Assembly (NCBI GenBank): GCA_021824055.1
Contig: JAKALV010000017.1
Coordinates: 1-23,628, forward strand
Source: Acidobacteriota bacterium
GTDB lineage: Bacteria; Acidobacteriota; Vicinamibacteria; Vicinamibacterales; SCN-69-37
Reading direction: 5' to 3'
DNA length: 23,628 nt
Of the stretch, positions 7,036-14,005 are shown piece after piece. The translations under genes were made by a program, and so were the position numbers. Each line of letters opens with the position of its first letter. Positions within the stretch are counted from its first letter, which is position 1. The notes beneath the pieces are model-generated. The model was not told the origin of the DNA, did not search any database, and saw only the letters and a program-made list of their open reading frames with translations.

Positions 7036-7479
7036 CTAGCGGAGATTCAAAATCAGCGCTCCGACGACACGGCGCCAGTGGGCGAGCGTCGATCCGAGCA
7101 GACGCAGCGCGGCCAGCGGATCGCTGACGCTGAGCCGAAGAATCCGCAGGTTCTTTCCCGAGTTGTCTCTGGCCTGGCGGCCTTGATCGCGCAGCCACCG
7201 TCCCCAGCTCCAGAGCTCAACGCGGATGTCCGGCTGTCCCAGGGCGCCGTACGCGGCCAGACGCTTGTGCCCGTCGGCGACCAGATATCGCGAGCCAAAC
7301 GTCACGACCGAGATCGGAGGGAAGCGCGCGCCGGACAGCATTTCCCTGCGGTACACCTCGATGCGATAGGGGTCGTGCGGGGTGCGGCCAAGCGGGTCGA
7401 TGATCCGCGAGAGCGCGACGACCGCGGTCGGCGAAGGGGCCAGCGCGGGGTCGAAGGGATCGACGACCGGTTGCGTCAT
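7036..7479 (-). CDS. Small ParB/Srx-fold (ParB N-terminal-like) protein
   Basis: 147 residues. Residues about 20-95 resemble the ParB N-terminal (ParB/sulfiredoxin) fold: VVALSRIIDPLGR, then PPISVVTFGSRYLVADGHKRLAAYGALG and DIRVELW. The DGHKR segment corresponds to the ligand-phosphate loop (GEHRR in ParB, DGHHR in the serine kinase SerK). There is no visible helix-turn-helix DNA-binding domain. The C-terminal 50 residues are basic. It is therefore not a partition protein; it could be a small-molecule kinase/nucleotidase or a regulator. The ATG at 7479 is 29 bases from the divergent GT2-methyltransferase start. An ATG at 7506 would add nine residues and lie across the other gene's -10. Function is not known. 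Confidence 0.65.
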   Translation of the reverse strand: MTQPVVDPFDPALAPSPTAVVALSRIIDPLGRTPHDPYRIEVYRREMLSGARFPPISVVTFGSRYLVADGHKRLAAYGALGQPDIRVELWSWGRWLRDQGRQARDNSGKNLRILRLSVSDPLAALRLLGSTLAHWRRVVGALILNLR

Positions 7480-7493
7480 AGAGAGGCGACCCC

Positions 7494-7500
7494 TACGATA
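7494..7500. promoter_or_regulatory. Overlapping divergent -10 elements (TACGATA)
   Basis: On the plus strand TACGAT (7494-7499) is 9 bases before the ATG of the GT2-methyltransferase gene at 7509, without a Shine-Dalgarno sequence. On the minus strand the same bases read TATCGT (7500-7495), 15 bases before the ATG of the ParB-like gene at 7479. A weak plus-strand -35 (TTGCGT, 7471-7476) has a 17-base spacer. The two genes probably compete for this site. Confidence 0.45.
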
Positions 7501-7508
7501 CGACATTG

Positions 7509-8972
7509 ATGCGCACGAGTGAAGGCGCCGACTCCCTTGTCTTCGACGTCGCCGTCGTCAGCTACAACACGGACTTGTATCTGCACCACCTGCTCGTCTC
7601 GCTCGGCGACAACCTGCCGGCGAATCGAGTGGACGTCATTCACGTGTGGGATAACGGATCGTCGGACTCGACGCCCGCGCTGCTCGCGGCCTTCGCCGCG
7701 CGCGAGCCGCGGCTCCGCGTGCACCGGGCGTCCGCGAACATTCACCATGGGCCCGCGCTCGACCGGCTGTTGCGCCGCCACTGCACGGCCGAGTGGGTGC
7801 TGCTGCTCGACGCGGATACCGAGGTGCGGCGCGATTTCGTGCCGTCGCTGCCGATTCGCGCGAACGCGTACCCGGCATTCGTCGGCCAGATCCACCCGCA
7901 GACGCCGCACCTGTACGCCTATCTCGCGCATCTGCTGATCCATCGGCCGACGTACCTTGAGTTGCCACCGTTCCGTCACGACGGCGCGCCGGGCGACGAG
8001 TTCTTTCGCGCCGTCGAGGCGCGGGGGCTTCCGTACGAGCGGTTCCGCTGGTGCGACTACGTGAGGCACGCTGGCCAGGCCTCGCTGCGCGCCGTCCACG
8101 CCCGAGCGGAGACGTCGCATCCGTTTTACGCCTTCGCGGCGGCAGAGGTGCGCTCGGCGCCGGCCTCCGCCGATCGCGAGGCGCATGAAGCACGATTGCG
8201 CGTCCGACTCGCGGAGTTTCTCGTTGAGAACCGGCCGCGAGGCGAGGGCGATGTTGTTGCGCCCGCACCGGCGGCAACGGATGAGAATCTCGATCCGGTG
8301 TCCGCGGCCGTCACTCGGCCGCCCTGGCATGCCCGGGCGCTCGCCAACTGGCGCACCGGCGTCGCGGCCGTCAGTGATCCATCCACGGCACGCGCGTTGT
8401 ACCGCGCGAGCCGCATCGGGCTGGTCCAACAGATGCCCGAGAGTCGAGAGTTGTTCAGGCGTGTGCGGCGCCTGCGTCCGCGCCGCGTGCTGGAGATCGG
8501 CACGGCGTACGGCGGCAGCCTATATCTCTGGACCCGCGCGTCGGCGCCCGACGCGCAGCTGATCAGCGTCGATCTTCCTCCATGGGAATTGGATGATCCG
8601 TCGGAGGCGCGCAAGGTGGCCGAGTTTCGTGCGCTCGGGCAGCCGCGGCAGAAGGTCGATCTCATTCGCGCCGACTCGCACGATCCGGCGAGCCTGAATG
8701 CCGTGCGCGCGGCGCTTGGCCACGAGCCGCTCGATTTTCTGTTCATCGACGGGGATCACACGTACGAAGGCGTCCGCCGCGACGTTGCCGAATACAGCGC
8801 GCTGCTCAGGCCGGGCGGCCTTATGGCGCTGCACGACATTCAGCCGCATTCGAAAGGCTGGGGTGGTGACGTCCCGCGGTTGTGGCGGGAACTGTGCGCG
8901 ATCCATCGCACGGAGGAAATCGTTGCCGATCGAGGACAGGATGGCTTCGGGATCGGCCTGTTGTGGATCTGA
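7509..8972 (+). CDS. Bifunctional GT2 glycosyltransferase-SAM methyltransferase fusion
   Basis: 487 residues with two domains. Residues 10-210 are a GT2 (GT-A) domain: VAVVSYNTDLYLHHLL, then DNGSSDST (48-55) for nucleotide binding and DAD (101-103) as the metal site. A charged, Ala-rich linker follows (about 210-300). The C-terminal domain (about 320-487) is a class I methyltransferase of the Methyltransf_24/cephalosporin-hydroxylase-like type: VLEIGTAYGGSLYLW (about 327-341) binds SAM, FIDGDHTYEGV is near 411-421, and LLRPGGLMALHDI follows. It could add a sugar and O-methylate it. The ATG at 7509 is preferred to a TTG three bases earlier. It is a lone gene; its end is 18 bases from the convergent GT2 gene. 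Substrates unknown. Confidence 0.85.
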   Translation: MRTSEGADSLVFDVAVVSYNTDLYLHHLLVSLGDNLPANRVDVIHVWDNGSSDSTPALLAAFAAREPRLRVHRASANIHHGPALDRLLRRHCTAEWVLLLDADTEVRRDFVPSLPIRANAYPAFVGQIHPQTPHLYAYLAHLLIHRPTYLELPPFRHDGAPGDEFFRAVEARGLPYERFRWCDYVRHAGQASLRAVHARAETSHPFYAFAAAEVRSAPASADREAHEARLRVRLAEFLVENRPRGEGDVVAPAPAATDENLDPVSAAVTRPPWHARALANWRTGVAAVSDPSTARALYRASRIGLVQQMPESRELFRRVRRLRPRRVLEIGTAYGGSLYLWTRASAPDAQLISVDLPPWELDDPSEARKVAEFRALGQPRQKVDLIRADSHDPASLNAVRAALGHEPLDFLFIDGDHTYEGVRRDVAEYSALLRPGGLMALHDIQPHSKGWGGDVPRLWRELCAIHRTEEIVADRGQDGFGIGLLWI

Positions 8973-8990
8973 CGACTGACGCGTCGCGCC

Positions 8991-9716
8991 CTAGCTGCGC
9001 CCGGTCCAAGCCCGCCGTAGCGCTTGCCAGCGTGACGGCACGGGGTGCCGTTTGCGGACGCGTTCGGCCATCAGCGCTTCGTCGCCGGTCTTGCTCTTGT
9101 TGAGGCCGTGCTCGCGGCGATAGAGATGCGCGCCCGGCAGGCGTCCGATCCGGTACCCGCCTTTCAGCGCGCGGATCCAAAAATCCCAGTCTTCGTACTC
9201 GAGCGTGCCGTCATAGCCGCCGAGCGCCAGAATCATCGAACGGCGGATGAAGCTGGTCTGCACGACGGTGTTCTTTCGCGTGAGGTAACGCCACGAACTC
9301 GGCGCCCGGGCTGTGGAGACAAAAGGCTTCTGGCCGTCGCGGACGATCGTCATGTCGGTGGTCAGCACGTCCAGTTCGATGTGACGGTCGAGCCAGTGTG
9401 CGCCGCGTTCGATGAACCGCCGGTCGAGCCAGTCGTCCGCATCGAGATAGACAATCCAGTCGGTCTCGACACGCCGGGCGGCGTCGTTGCGCGTGGCCGC
9501 GAGGCCGCGCCGCTCTGTCGATCGATGGCAATTGAGGTTCGGGTGCTCTGCGATGAGCGAGCGCACGACTTCCTCGGTCTCGTCCGTCGAACAATCGTCC
9601 ATGATCAGAACGCGTGGCCGTGCCGTCTGCTCGACGGCCGACGCCACGGCCGCCCGGAGATACCGGCCGTAGTTGTGCGTGATCACGACGATCGTCGTTC
9701 GGCTACTGACCGGCAT
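8991..9716 (-). CDS. GT2-family glycosyltransferase
   Basis: 241 residues, a compact GT-A enzyme. IVVITHNYGRYL (about 9-20), DDCSTDET (40-47) and the metal-binding DADDW (92-96) are present. A later EYEDWDFWIRALKGGYRIG contains the ED-W catalytic-base motif of inverting GT2 transferases. It should move a sugar from a nucleotide donor to a growing cytoplasmic glycan or lipid carrier. The ATG at 9716 overlaps the preceding GT87 gene by 14 bases. A start at 9740 would add eight residues. It is the last gene of operon B, with GT4 and GT87 upstream. No transmembrane segment is seen, so it is presumably soluble or peripheral. Confidence 0.88.
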   Translation of the reverse strand: MPVSSRTTIVVITHNYGRYLRAAVASAVEQTARPRVLIMDDCSTDETEEVVRSLIAEHPNLNCHRSTERRGLAATRNDAARRVETDWIVYLDADDWLDRRFIERGAHWLDRHIELDVLTTDMTIVRDGQKPFVSTARAPSSWRYLTRKNTVVQTSFIRRSMILALGGYDGTLEYEDWDFWIRALKGGYRIGRLPGAHLYRREHGLNKSKTGDEALMAERVRKRHPVPSRWQALRRAWTGRS

Positions 9717-10953
9717 CGATGCGCCTGTTACGGCAGGCAATCACGCCGGCCAGAAGCAGCAGCAGCGTGATCGTGTGCAGATAGTACGCGTGCACAAGAG
9801 ACGACGCGGTGTCGCCCATGACGCCGCGGCTGAAGAGCAACGAGACCACCACCAGCGTCGCGACCGCAGCGGAGGCGATGGGCGGAACACGTTCTCCGGC
9901 AAGCCCAGCGCGCGCGATGAGATAGCAGGCCGGGAGGATCGCGACCAGATGCTGTCGCCACGTGATCGGTGAGAGCAGCAGCGCGAGGATCGCGATGGCA
10001 GCCGCGTCCCAGGCGACGACGGCGTGCAGACGAGCGCGGCCCCGCCGAAGCGACCAGGCAACCCCGGCCACGAGTGCCAGCGTGATGAAGACAATGAGTG
10101 GCGCGGCGACCTCGGGCGACAGCGTCAGGACATCGACGTTCCACGGATGAACGAAACGCCCTTGCCCGTTCAGGCCTTCCGGGATGTGCATGAGGTAACG
10201 CGCCAGCGCGGGCCGGAGCGAGACATTGCCGATCGTCTCCAGGCCGAGGATGCCAACCCGAGGATCGGGCGATGTGGCCCCGGCCCACACCGCGCTGGCC
10301 CAGGCGGCGACGTGACGGCCATAGAGCGCCGGACCTTGCCACAGCGCGGGCGCCAGGGTAAATGCGGCCGCCGCAATTACCGTGGCGGCGGCAAACCGGA
10401 ACTCGCGGCGAAGGGCGAAGTAGATCAGGAAGAGCACGGCTGTCAGCTTCAGCGCGATCGCCGCGCCGAGCAGCACGCCGCCCAGCCCGGGACGACCGTT
10501 CGCCCACGCCCAGAGGGCAGTCCACGTGAGCGCCATCGGTAACGTGTTGGGTCCAGCTTCCGACAGATCACGCAGGACGTACCGGGACGACAATCCGATC
10601 GCCAGCACGGCCAGCCAGAACACCCGTCGCCGGGCGAGCGGCAGATCGCCGCGAGTCAGGCTGTGCAGAATGACCAGAACAGCCACCAACGCTACGATGG
10701 CGATGGGATAGACGAGCGCCTCCGCGACCCGGACAGGAAGAAATGAGAGCGGCGCGTACGCCATCGCCCAGAACGGCAGGTATGGAATATCCGCGCCCCC
10801 GGCGTAGAGGAACTCGCCGTGAACAAACCGCGCGCCCCACAGCCAGTGCAGGCGAAAATCACCGACGGGATTGACGGCGATTCGAATCCACTGCGCCGCG
10901 GCAATAGCGGTCGCCGTGCCCAGCGCGATCCACCGCCAGTGACGTTCCGTCAT
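9703..10953 (-). CDS. GT87/DUF2029 membrane mannosyltransferase-like protein
   Basis: 416 residues, about ten to eleven membrane helices. The first loop carries NPVGDFRLHWLWGARFVHGEFLY, matching the DUF2029 pattern of an acidic residue after helix 1 and a G..LY turn, followed by IPYLPFWAMAYAPLSFLP. Later parts include SEAGPNTLPMALTW and ALKLTAVLFLIY, where GT87 members have the N-Q/N-hydrophobic and K-x-x-P/T segments. It likely uses a polyprenyl-phosphate sugar on the outer face of the inner membrane. The ATG at 10953 overlaps the GT4 stop (ATGA, 10950-10953). It is a paralogue of the gene at 1759-2901 in family only; the two proteins are clearly diverged. Confidence 0.78.
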   Translation of the reverse strand: MTERHWRWIALGTATAIAAAQWIRIAVNPVGDFRLHWLWGARFVHGEFLYAGGADIPYLPFWAMAYAPLSFLPVRVAEALVYPIAIVALVAVLVILHSLTRGDLPLARRRVFWLAVLAIGLSSRYVLRDLSEAGPNTLPMALTWTALWAWANGRPGLGGVLLGAAIALKLTAVLFLIYFALRREFRFAAATVIAAAAFTLAPALWQGPALYGRHVAAWASAVWAGATSPDPRVGILGLETIGNVSLRPALARYLMHIPEGLNGQGRFVHPWNVDVLTLSPEVAAPLIVFITLALVAGVAWSLRRGRARLHAVVAWDAAAIAILALLLSPITWRQHLVAILPACYLIARAGLAGERVPPIASAAVATLVVVSLLFSRGVMGDTASSLVHAYYLHTITLLLLLAGVIACRNRRIDAGQ

Positions 10954-12008
10954 GCGCCTGCCAGCCAGGTCGCGACCGCCTCGGCGTGCGTCTCGAAATC
11001 AAAGCCGCGTCCGGTGCGCGCGGCCTCTGCGCCCATCACGGCGCGTCGCTCCGGATCCGCGACGGATTCGATCGCGTCGGCGATCGCGGCCACCTGCCGC
11101 GGGTCGCTGACGACGAAGCCGTTGCGTCCCGGCGTGATGAGCTCGGCACCGCCACAGTCGCGGGTCGTCACGACTGGCACTCCGCTCGCCAGAGCCTCGA
11201 CGATGACGCGAGGAAACGGATCGTAGAAGGTTGGATGGATCAGCAGGTCGCTGCTGCGATACAACTCGGCGAGTGCGTGCTGTGAGACCGCGCCGGCGAA
11301 ACGCACGTATGGCGCGATGTTCAGACGACGCGCCATGGCCGAGAACGCACGAATCGGCCCCCGGCCCGCCACGACGAGTTCGGCGTCAATCCCGCGACGT
11401 CGCGCCTCGGCTAAAGCTTCGAGCGCCCATCGGAGTCCTTTCAGCACGAAGTTGTGTCCGGCGAACAGAGGCCGGACCCGACCGTGGAATGACGAAGAGG
11501 TCGCGGGCCGGAAGATATCGAGATTCACGCCCGGCCTGGCAACGGCGACGCGATCGCCGGAGATATCGAACATGCGCTGCAGTTCATCGCGAGACTGGGC
11601 GGAGAAGACCATGAGCTTCGCGCCCGAGCTCGCGTGGAGCAGGCGCTCTTCAGCTCTTAGCAGCCGGCTGCGCCGCACGTTCAATCGCTGCGCCGGATGA
11701 AAGCAGAGGCGGCGCAGCGTGGAATCGTACGATTCGCGCTCAGCGGCGTACGCCGCCGCGTAGACACCCGAATGGAGCTGATAGTGCGTGGCGCCGGCGG
11801 CCGGCCTGGCCGACAGCACGCGCGACGCGGGATGCGCGCGGCGGAAGCGGTCAATACCGTGTCGCAGTCGTCGCTCGCCGAGTCCGTGCCGGACGAGGAC
11901 TGCGGCGGAGTGGCCGCGCCGCGTGAGTGATGTCCGGAGTTCGGCGAGGTAGCGCTCGCGGCCGCCGCCCGTCTCGTCCCATCGGTCGGTGACCATCAGC
12001 AGATCCAT
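10950..12008 (-). CDS. GT4-family glycosyltransferase
   Basis: About 352 residues beginning MDLLMVTDRWDETGGGRERYLAEL, the glycine-rich N-terminal loop of GT4 enzymes. The C-terminal domain has LFAGHNFVLKGLRWALEAL, LVVAGRGP, YVRFAGAVSQHALAELYRSSDLLIHPTFYDPFPRV and IVEALASGVPVVTTRDCGGAEL, including the E-x-x-x-x-x-x-E-like loop in the variant form DPFPRVIVEA. That layout resembles the heptose/glucosyltransferase WaaG branch of GT4 (LKG, HPTxYDPF), so an LPS-core role is possible, though not proven. It is the first gene of operon B. The start at 12008 is chosen; an ATG at 12023 would add five residues and overlaps a TATCAT hexamer. Confidence 0.85.
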   Translation of the reverse strand: MDLLMVTDRWDETGGGRERYLAELRTSLTRRGHSAAVLVRHGLGERRLRHGIDRFRRAHPASRVLSARPAAGATHYQLHSGVYAAAYAAERESYDSTLRRLCFHPAQRLNVRRSRLLRAEERLLHASSGAKLMVFSAQSRDELQRMFDISGDRVAVARPGVNLDIFRPATSSSFHGRVRPLFAGHNFVLKGLRWALEALAEARRRGIDAELVVAGRGPIRAFSAMARRLNIAPYVRFAGAVSQHALAELYRSSDLLIHPTFYDPFPRVIVEALASGVPVVTTRDCGGAELITPGRNGFVVSDPRQVAAIADAIESVADPERRAVMGAEAARTGRGFDFETHAEAVATWLAGA

Positions 12009-12021
12009 ATCGGCTCGCCGC

Positions 12022-12027
12022 ATGATA
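12022..12027 (-). promoter_or_regulatory. Putative -10 element of operon B
   Basis: Minus-strand TATCAT, 13 bases before the ATG at 12008, with a weak GGCGAG in between that might serve as ribosome-binding site. No recognisable -35. It lies in the 75-base divergent gap shared with the oxygenase gene. Confidence 0.35.
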
Positions 12028-12068
12028 TCCCCGCGCCAGCCGTCACGCGGCGCCGGGCTGGAGCGGCG

Positions 12069-12074
12069 TACAAT
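12069..12074 (+). promoter_or_regulatory. Putative -10 element, leaderless start of oxygenase gene
   Basis: TACAAT, one mismatch from TATAAT, followed by exactly 9 bases and the GTG at 12084. There is no Shine-Dalgarno sequence and no clear -35. An ATG at 12079 in another frame stops after two codons. The same arrangement is seen at 5018, 7494 and 6985. Confidence 0.5.
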
Positions 12075-12083
12075 CCGGATGAC

Positions 12084-12872
12084 GTGACGTCAGACGTGAC
12101 CTCGGATATTCATGGCGCGGTGCTGTCGTCCCTCGTGGCCGCGATCGGCCGCGCGCGACTGGCGAGCGAACCGTTCTCGCACGTGTATCTGGAGAATCCG
12201 TTTCCGCCGGACATCTATGGCCAGATGATTGATGGCCTGCCGGGCCTCGAGTGCTTCTCGCCGGACAATCCGCCCAAGTACGGCGCGACGGCCCGGAGAT
12301 TCCATGCCCCTTCGGATGGCGCTCCGGCGCCCGCCTCCTGCCGCTACACGATGCCCCTCAACGACGAGAATCTCGTGCCGGTCCCGGAAGCCCGCCGGGC
12401 GGTCTGGGCCGGCGTGGCGGCGGCGCTCACGTCCGATGAACTGAAGAGTCGCATCTTCACGCCATTTGCGGCCGACCTGTGTCGCCGTTTCCGAACGGAT
12501 CGGTCCGGGCTGTTGCGCATGCCGGCCTATCCGCGTCCGACACTGATTCGCGACTTGAGCGGCTACTGGATTGCTCCGCACCCCGATTCGCGCGCGAAGA
12601 TCGTCACCGTGCAGTTCTATCTGGCGCGGGATCGATCCCAGCATGCGCTCGGCACCACGTTGTACCGGCGGCGCCTTCTCAACCCGCGCGTCCTTCTTTC
12701 GTTGTCGAATGCGTTCGAGCCGGTTCGCCAACTGGAATTCCTGCCCAACAGCGGCTACATGTTTCCCGTCAGTTCTCGCTCGTGGCACGGTCGGGCAGAG
12801 GTTCCGGCGGGATCCGGCGAGCGCAACTCGATCCTGCTGGTGTACTACCGCGACCCTTCGCGCACCTGGTAG
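12084..12872 (+). CDS. 2-oxoglutarate/Fe(II)-dependent oxygenase-like protein
   Basis: 262 residues. The double-stranded beta-helix pattern is readable: YWIAPHPDSRAKIVTVQFYL contains HxD (His166, Asp168), SRSWHG gives the distal His (235), and ERNSILLVYY supplies an Arg (247) for the 2-oxoglutarate carboxylate. FLPNSGYMFPV precedes the distal His as in prolyl-hydroxylase-like members. The N-terminus, SHVYLENPFPPDIYGQM, is the usual entry helix of this group. Such enzymes hydroxylate small molecules, lipids or sugars using O2. Here it sits alone between two glycosyltransferase operons, so modification of a glycan or lipid is an inference. The GTG start gives a leaderless arrangement. The 3' end overlaps the convergent GT4 gene by 28 bases. 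Confidence 0.75.
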   Translation: MTSDVTSDIHGAVLSSLVAAIGRARLASEPFSHVYLENPFPPDIYGQMIDGLPGLECFSPDNPPKYGATARRFHAPSDGAPAPASCRYTMPLNDENLVPVPEARRAVWAGVAAALTSDELKSRIFTPFAADLCRRFRTDRSGLLRMPAYPRPTLIRDLSGYWIAPHPDSRAKIVTVQFYLARDRSQHALGTTLYRRRLLNPRVLLSLSNAFEPVRQLEFLPNSGYMFPVSSRSWHGRAEVPAGSGERNSILLVYYRDPSRTW

Positions 12873-14005
12873 CGCGACAGCCGCCGCAGCGCCTCGGCGA
12901 GCGGCGCGCTGGCCTGCGGCCACGCATGTTGCCGCAGCCAATTCATCCGGGCCCCCTCGTCGACCGGCGCATCCGCATCCACGACGAGGCGCAGCGCCTC
13001 GGCTAGCGCCGTGGGCGTCGCCCTTCCGGTCACGACGCCGAACCCGGACGATCTGACGAGTTGGCCGTAGATCGGATGCGGGTAGACCACCGGCAAGACG
13101 CCGAACCCAATGGCGTCGAGGAGCGCCAGGCCGAAACTCTCGGAGCGGCTCGTGAACAAGAAACAGTCGGCGTCGATGTAAAGGCGCGTGAGGTCCGCGT
13201 CGGCGCAGTCGGGCAGGAACTCGACGTCGCGTTCGAGATGGAGCTGATGTCGAAGCCGGAGCAAGTGATCGAACACCGCGGGCTCGGCGAGGGCGCCGGC
13301 CACGGTCAGATGCGCGCGAAGGCCGTGCCGGTCCCGGAGGCGCGCCACGGCCTGTAGCTGATGGTCGATCTGCTTATGCCGCACGAAGGCGCCGACCGTC
13401 AGCAGCTGCACAACATCTCGGCCCTTCCCGCGTCGGCCGCGCTCGAGCACGGGGCCATTCCATCCGCATTCGAGCAGCAGCAGCCGCGCCGCCGGAACGC
13501 GGGCGCTCCGGAGCAACCACTGCCGCTCGGTCTCGGAGAGGCACACCACCAGATCGGCCGATCGGTAGAGCTGCCTCGCGGCCCGACCGGTGTGCAGCGG
13601 ATGATCCAGGTGAATGGCCGGCATGAGCACGAATGGAAGGTGCATCCGAGCCGCGAGCGCCGCGGCCTGCTCGGCACATGACGAATAGTGGGGCACGAAG
13701 ACGATGGCGTCCGGGCGTATGGCTTCGGCCAGCGGTTCGAGTCCGCGCAGGTACGACCGCATGGTGACCTTGTCGCGGCGGCCTCGCCCGTCCGCACCGG
13801 TGCGGAGGACGAGCGGAACCCGGACCTCGTGAATTTCGCCGGCGGCTTCGACCCGAACCGCCGGGCTTCCGGGCAAACCCGTACCGGCAGCCACATGCAC
13901 GTCGAGGCTGTGGTGAGTTGCGAGCGCCACCGCAACCTCTTTCACGAGACGCTGCCCGCCGCCTCGCGAGCCCAGTGGCCAGGGTGTCACGATGAAAAGC
14001 CTCAC
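12845..14005 (-). CDS. GT4-family glycosyltransferase
   Basis: 386 residues starting (GTG) RLFIVTPWPLGSRGGGQRLVKEV, a GT-B N-terminal domain with its glycine loop. The middle has FVPHYSS and VVCLSETERQWLL. The C-terminal domain has LTVGAFVRHKQIDHQLQAV, LTVAGAL, DADCFLFTSRSESFGLALLDAIGFGVLPVVYPHPIYGQLV, matching the E(x7)E loop in the form ESFGLALLDA (second Glu replaced by Asp). The start GTG at 14005 overlaps the nucleotidyltransferase stop as GTGA, so it is the seventh and last gene of operon C. A longer reading to 14035 adds ten residues. It should use a nucleotide sugar in the cytoplasm; donor and acceptor are unknown. Confidence 0.85.
   Translation of the reverse strand: MRLFIVTPWPLGSRGGGQRLVKEVAVALATHHSLDVHVAAGTGLPGSPAVRVEAAGEIHEVRVPLVLRTGADGRGRRDKVTMRSYLRGLEPLAEAIRPDAIVFVPHYSSCAEQAAALAARMHLPFVLMPAIHLDHPLHTGRAARQLYRSADLVVCLSETERQWLLRSARVPAARLLLLECGWNGPVLERGRRGKGRDVVQLLTVGAFVRHKQIDHQLQAVARLRDRHGLRAHLTVAGALAEPAVFDHLLRLRHQLHLERDVEFLPDCADADLTRLYIDADCFLFTSRSESFGLALLDAIGFGVLPVVYPHPIYGQLVRSSGFGVVTGRATPTALAEALRLVVDADAPVDEGARMNWLRQHAWPQASAPLAEALRRLSRYQVREGSR

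Noticed and set aside
7476..8429. Minus-strand open frame of 317 codons within the GT2-methyltransferase gene
   Set aside because: Arg/Val-rich, without recognisable domains; a shadow of the GC-rich codon pattern of the real plus-strand gene.
12090..12941. Minus-strand open frame of 283 codons opposite the oxygenase gene
   Set aside because: Composition is Arg/Gly/Ala-biased with no motif; the plus strand has the complete HxD...H...R dioxygenase.
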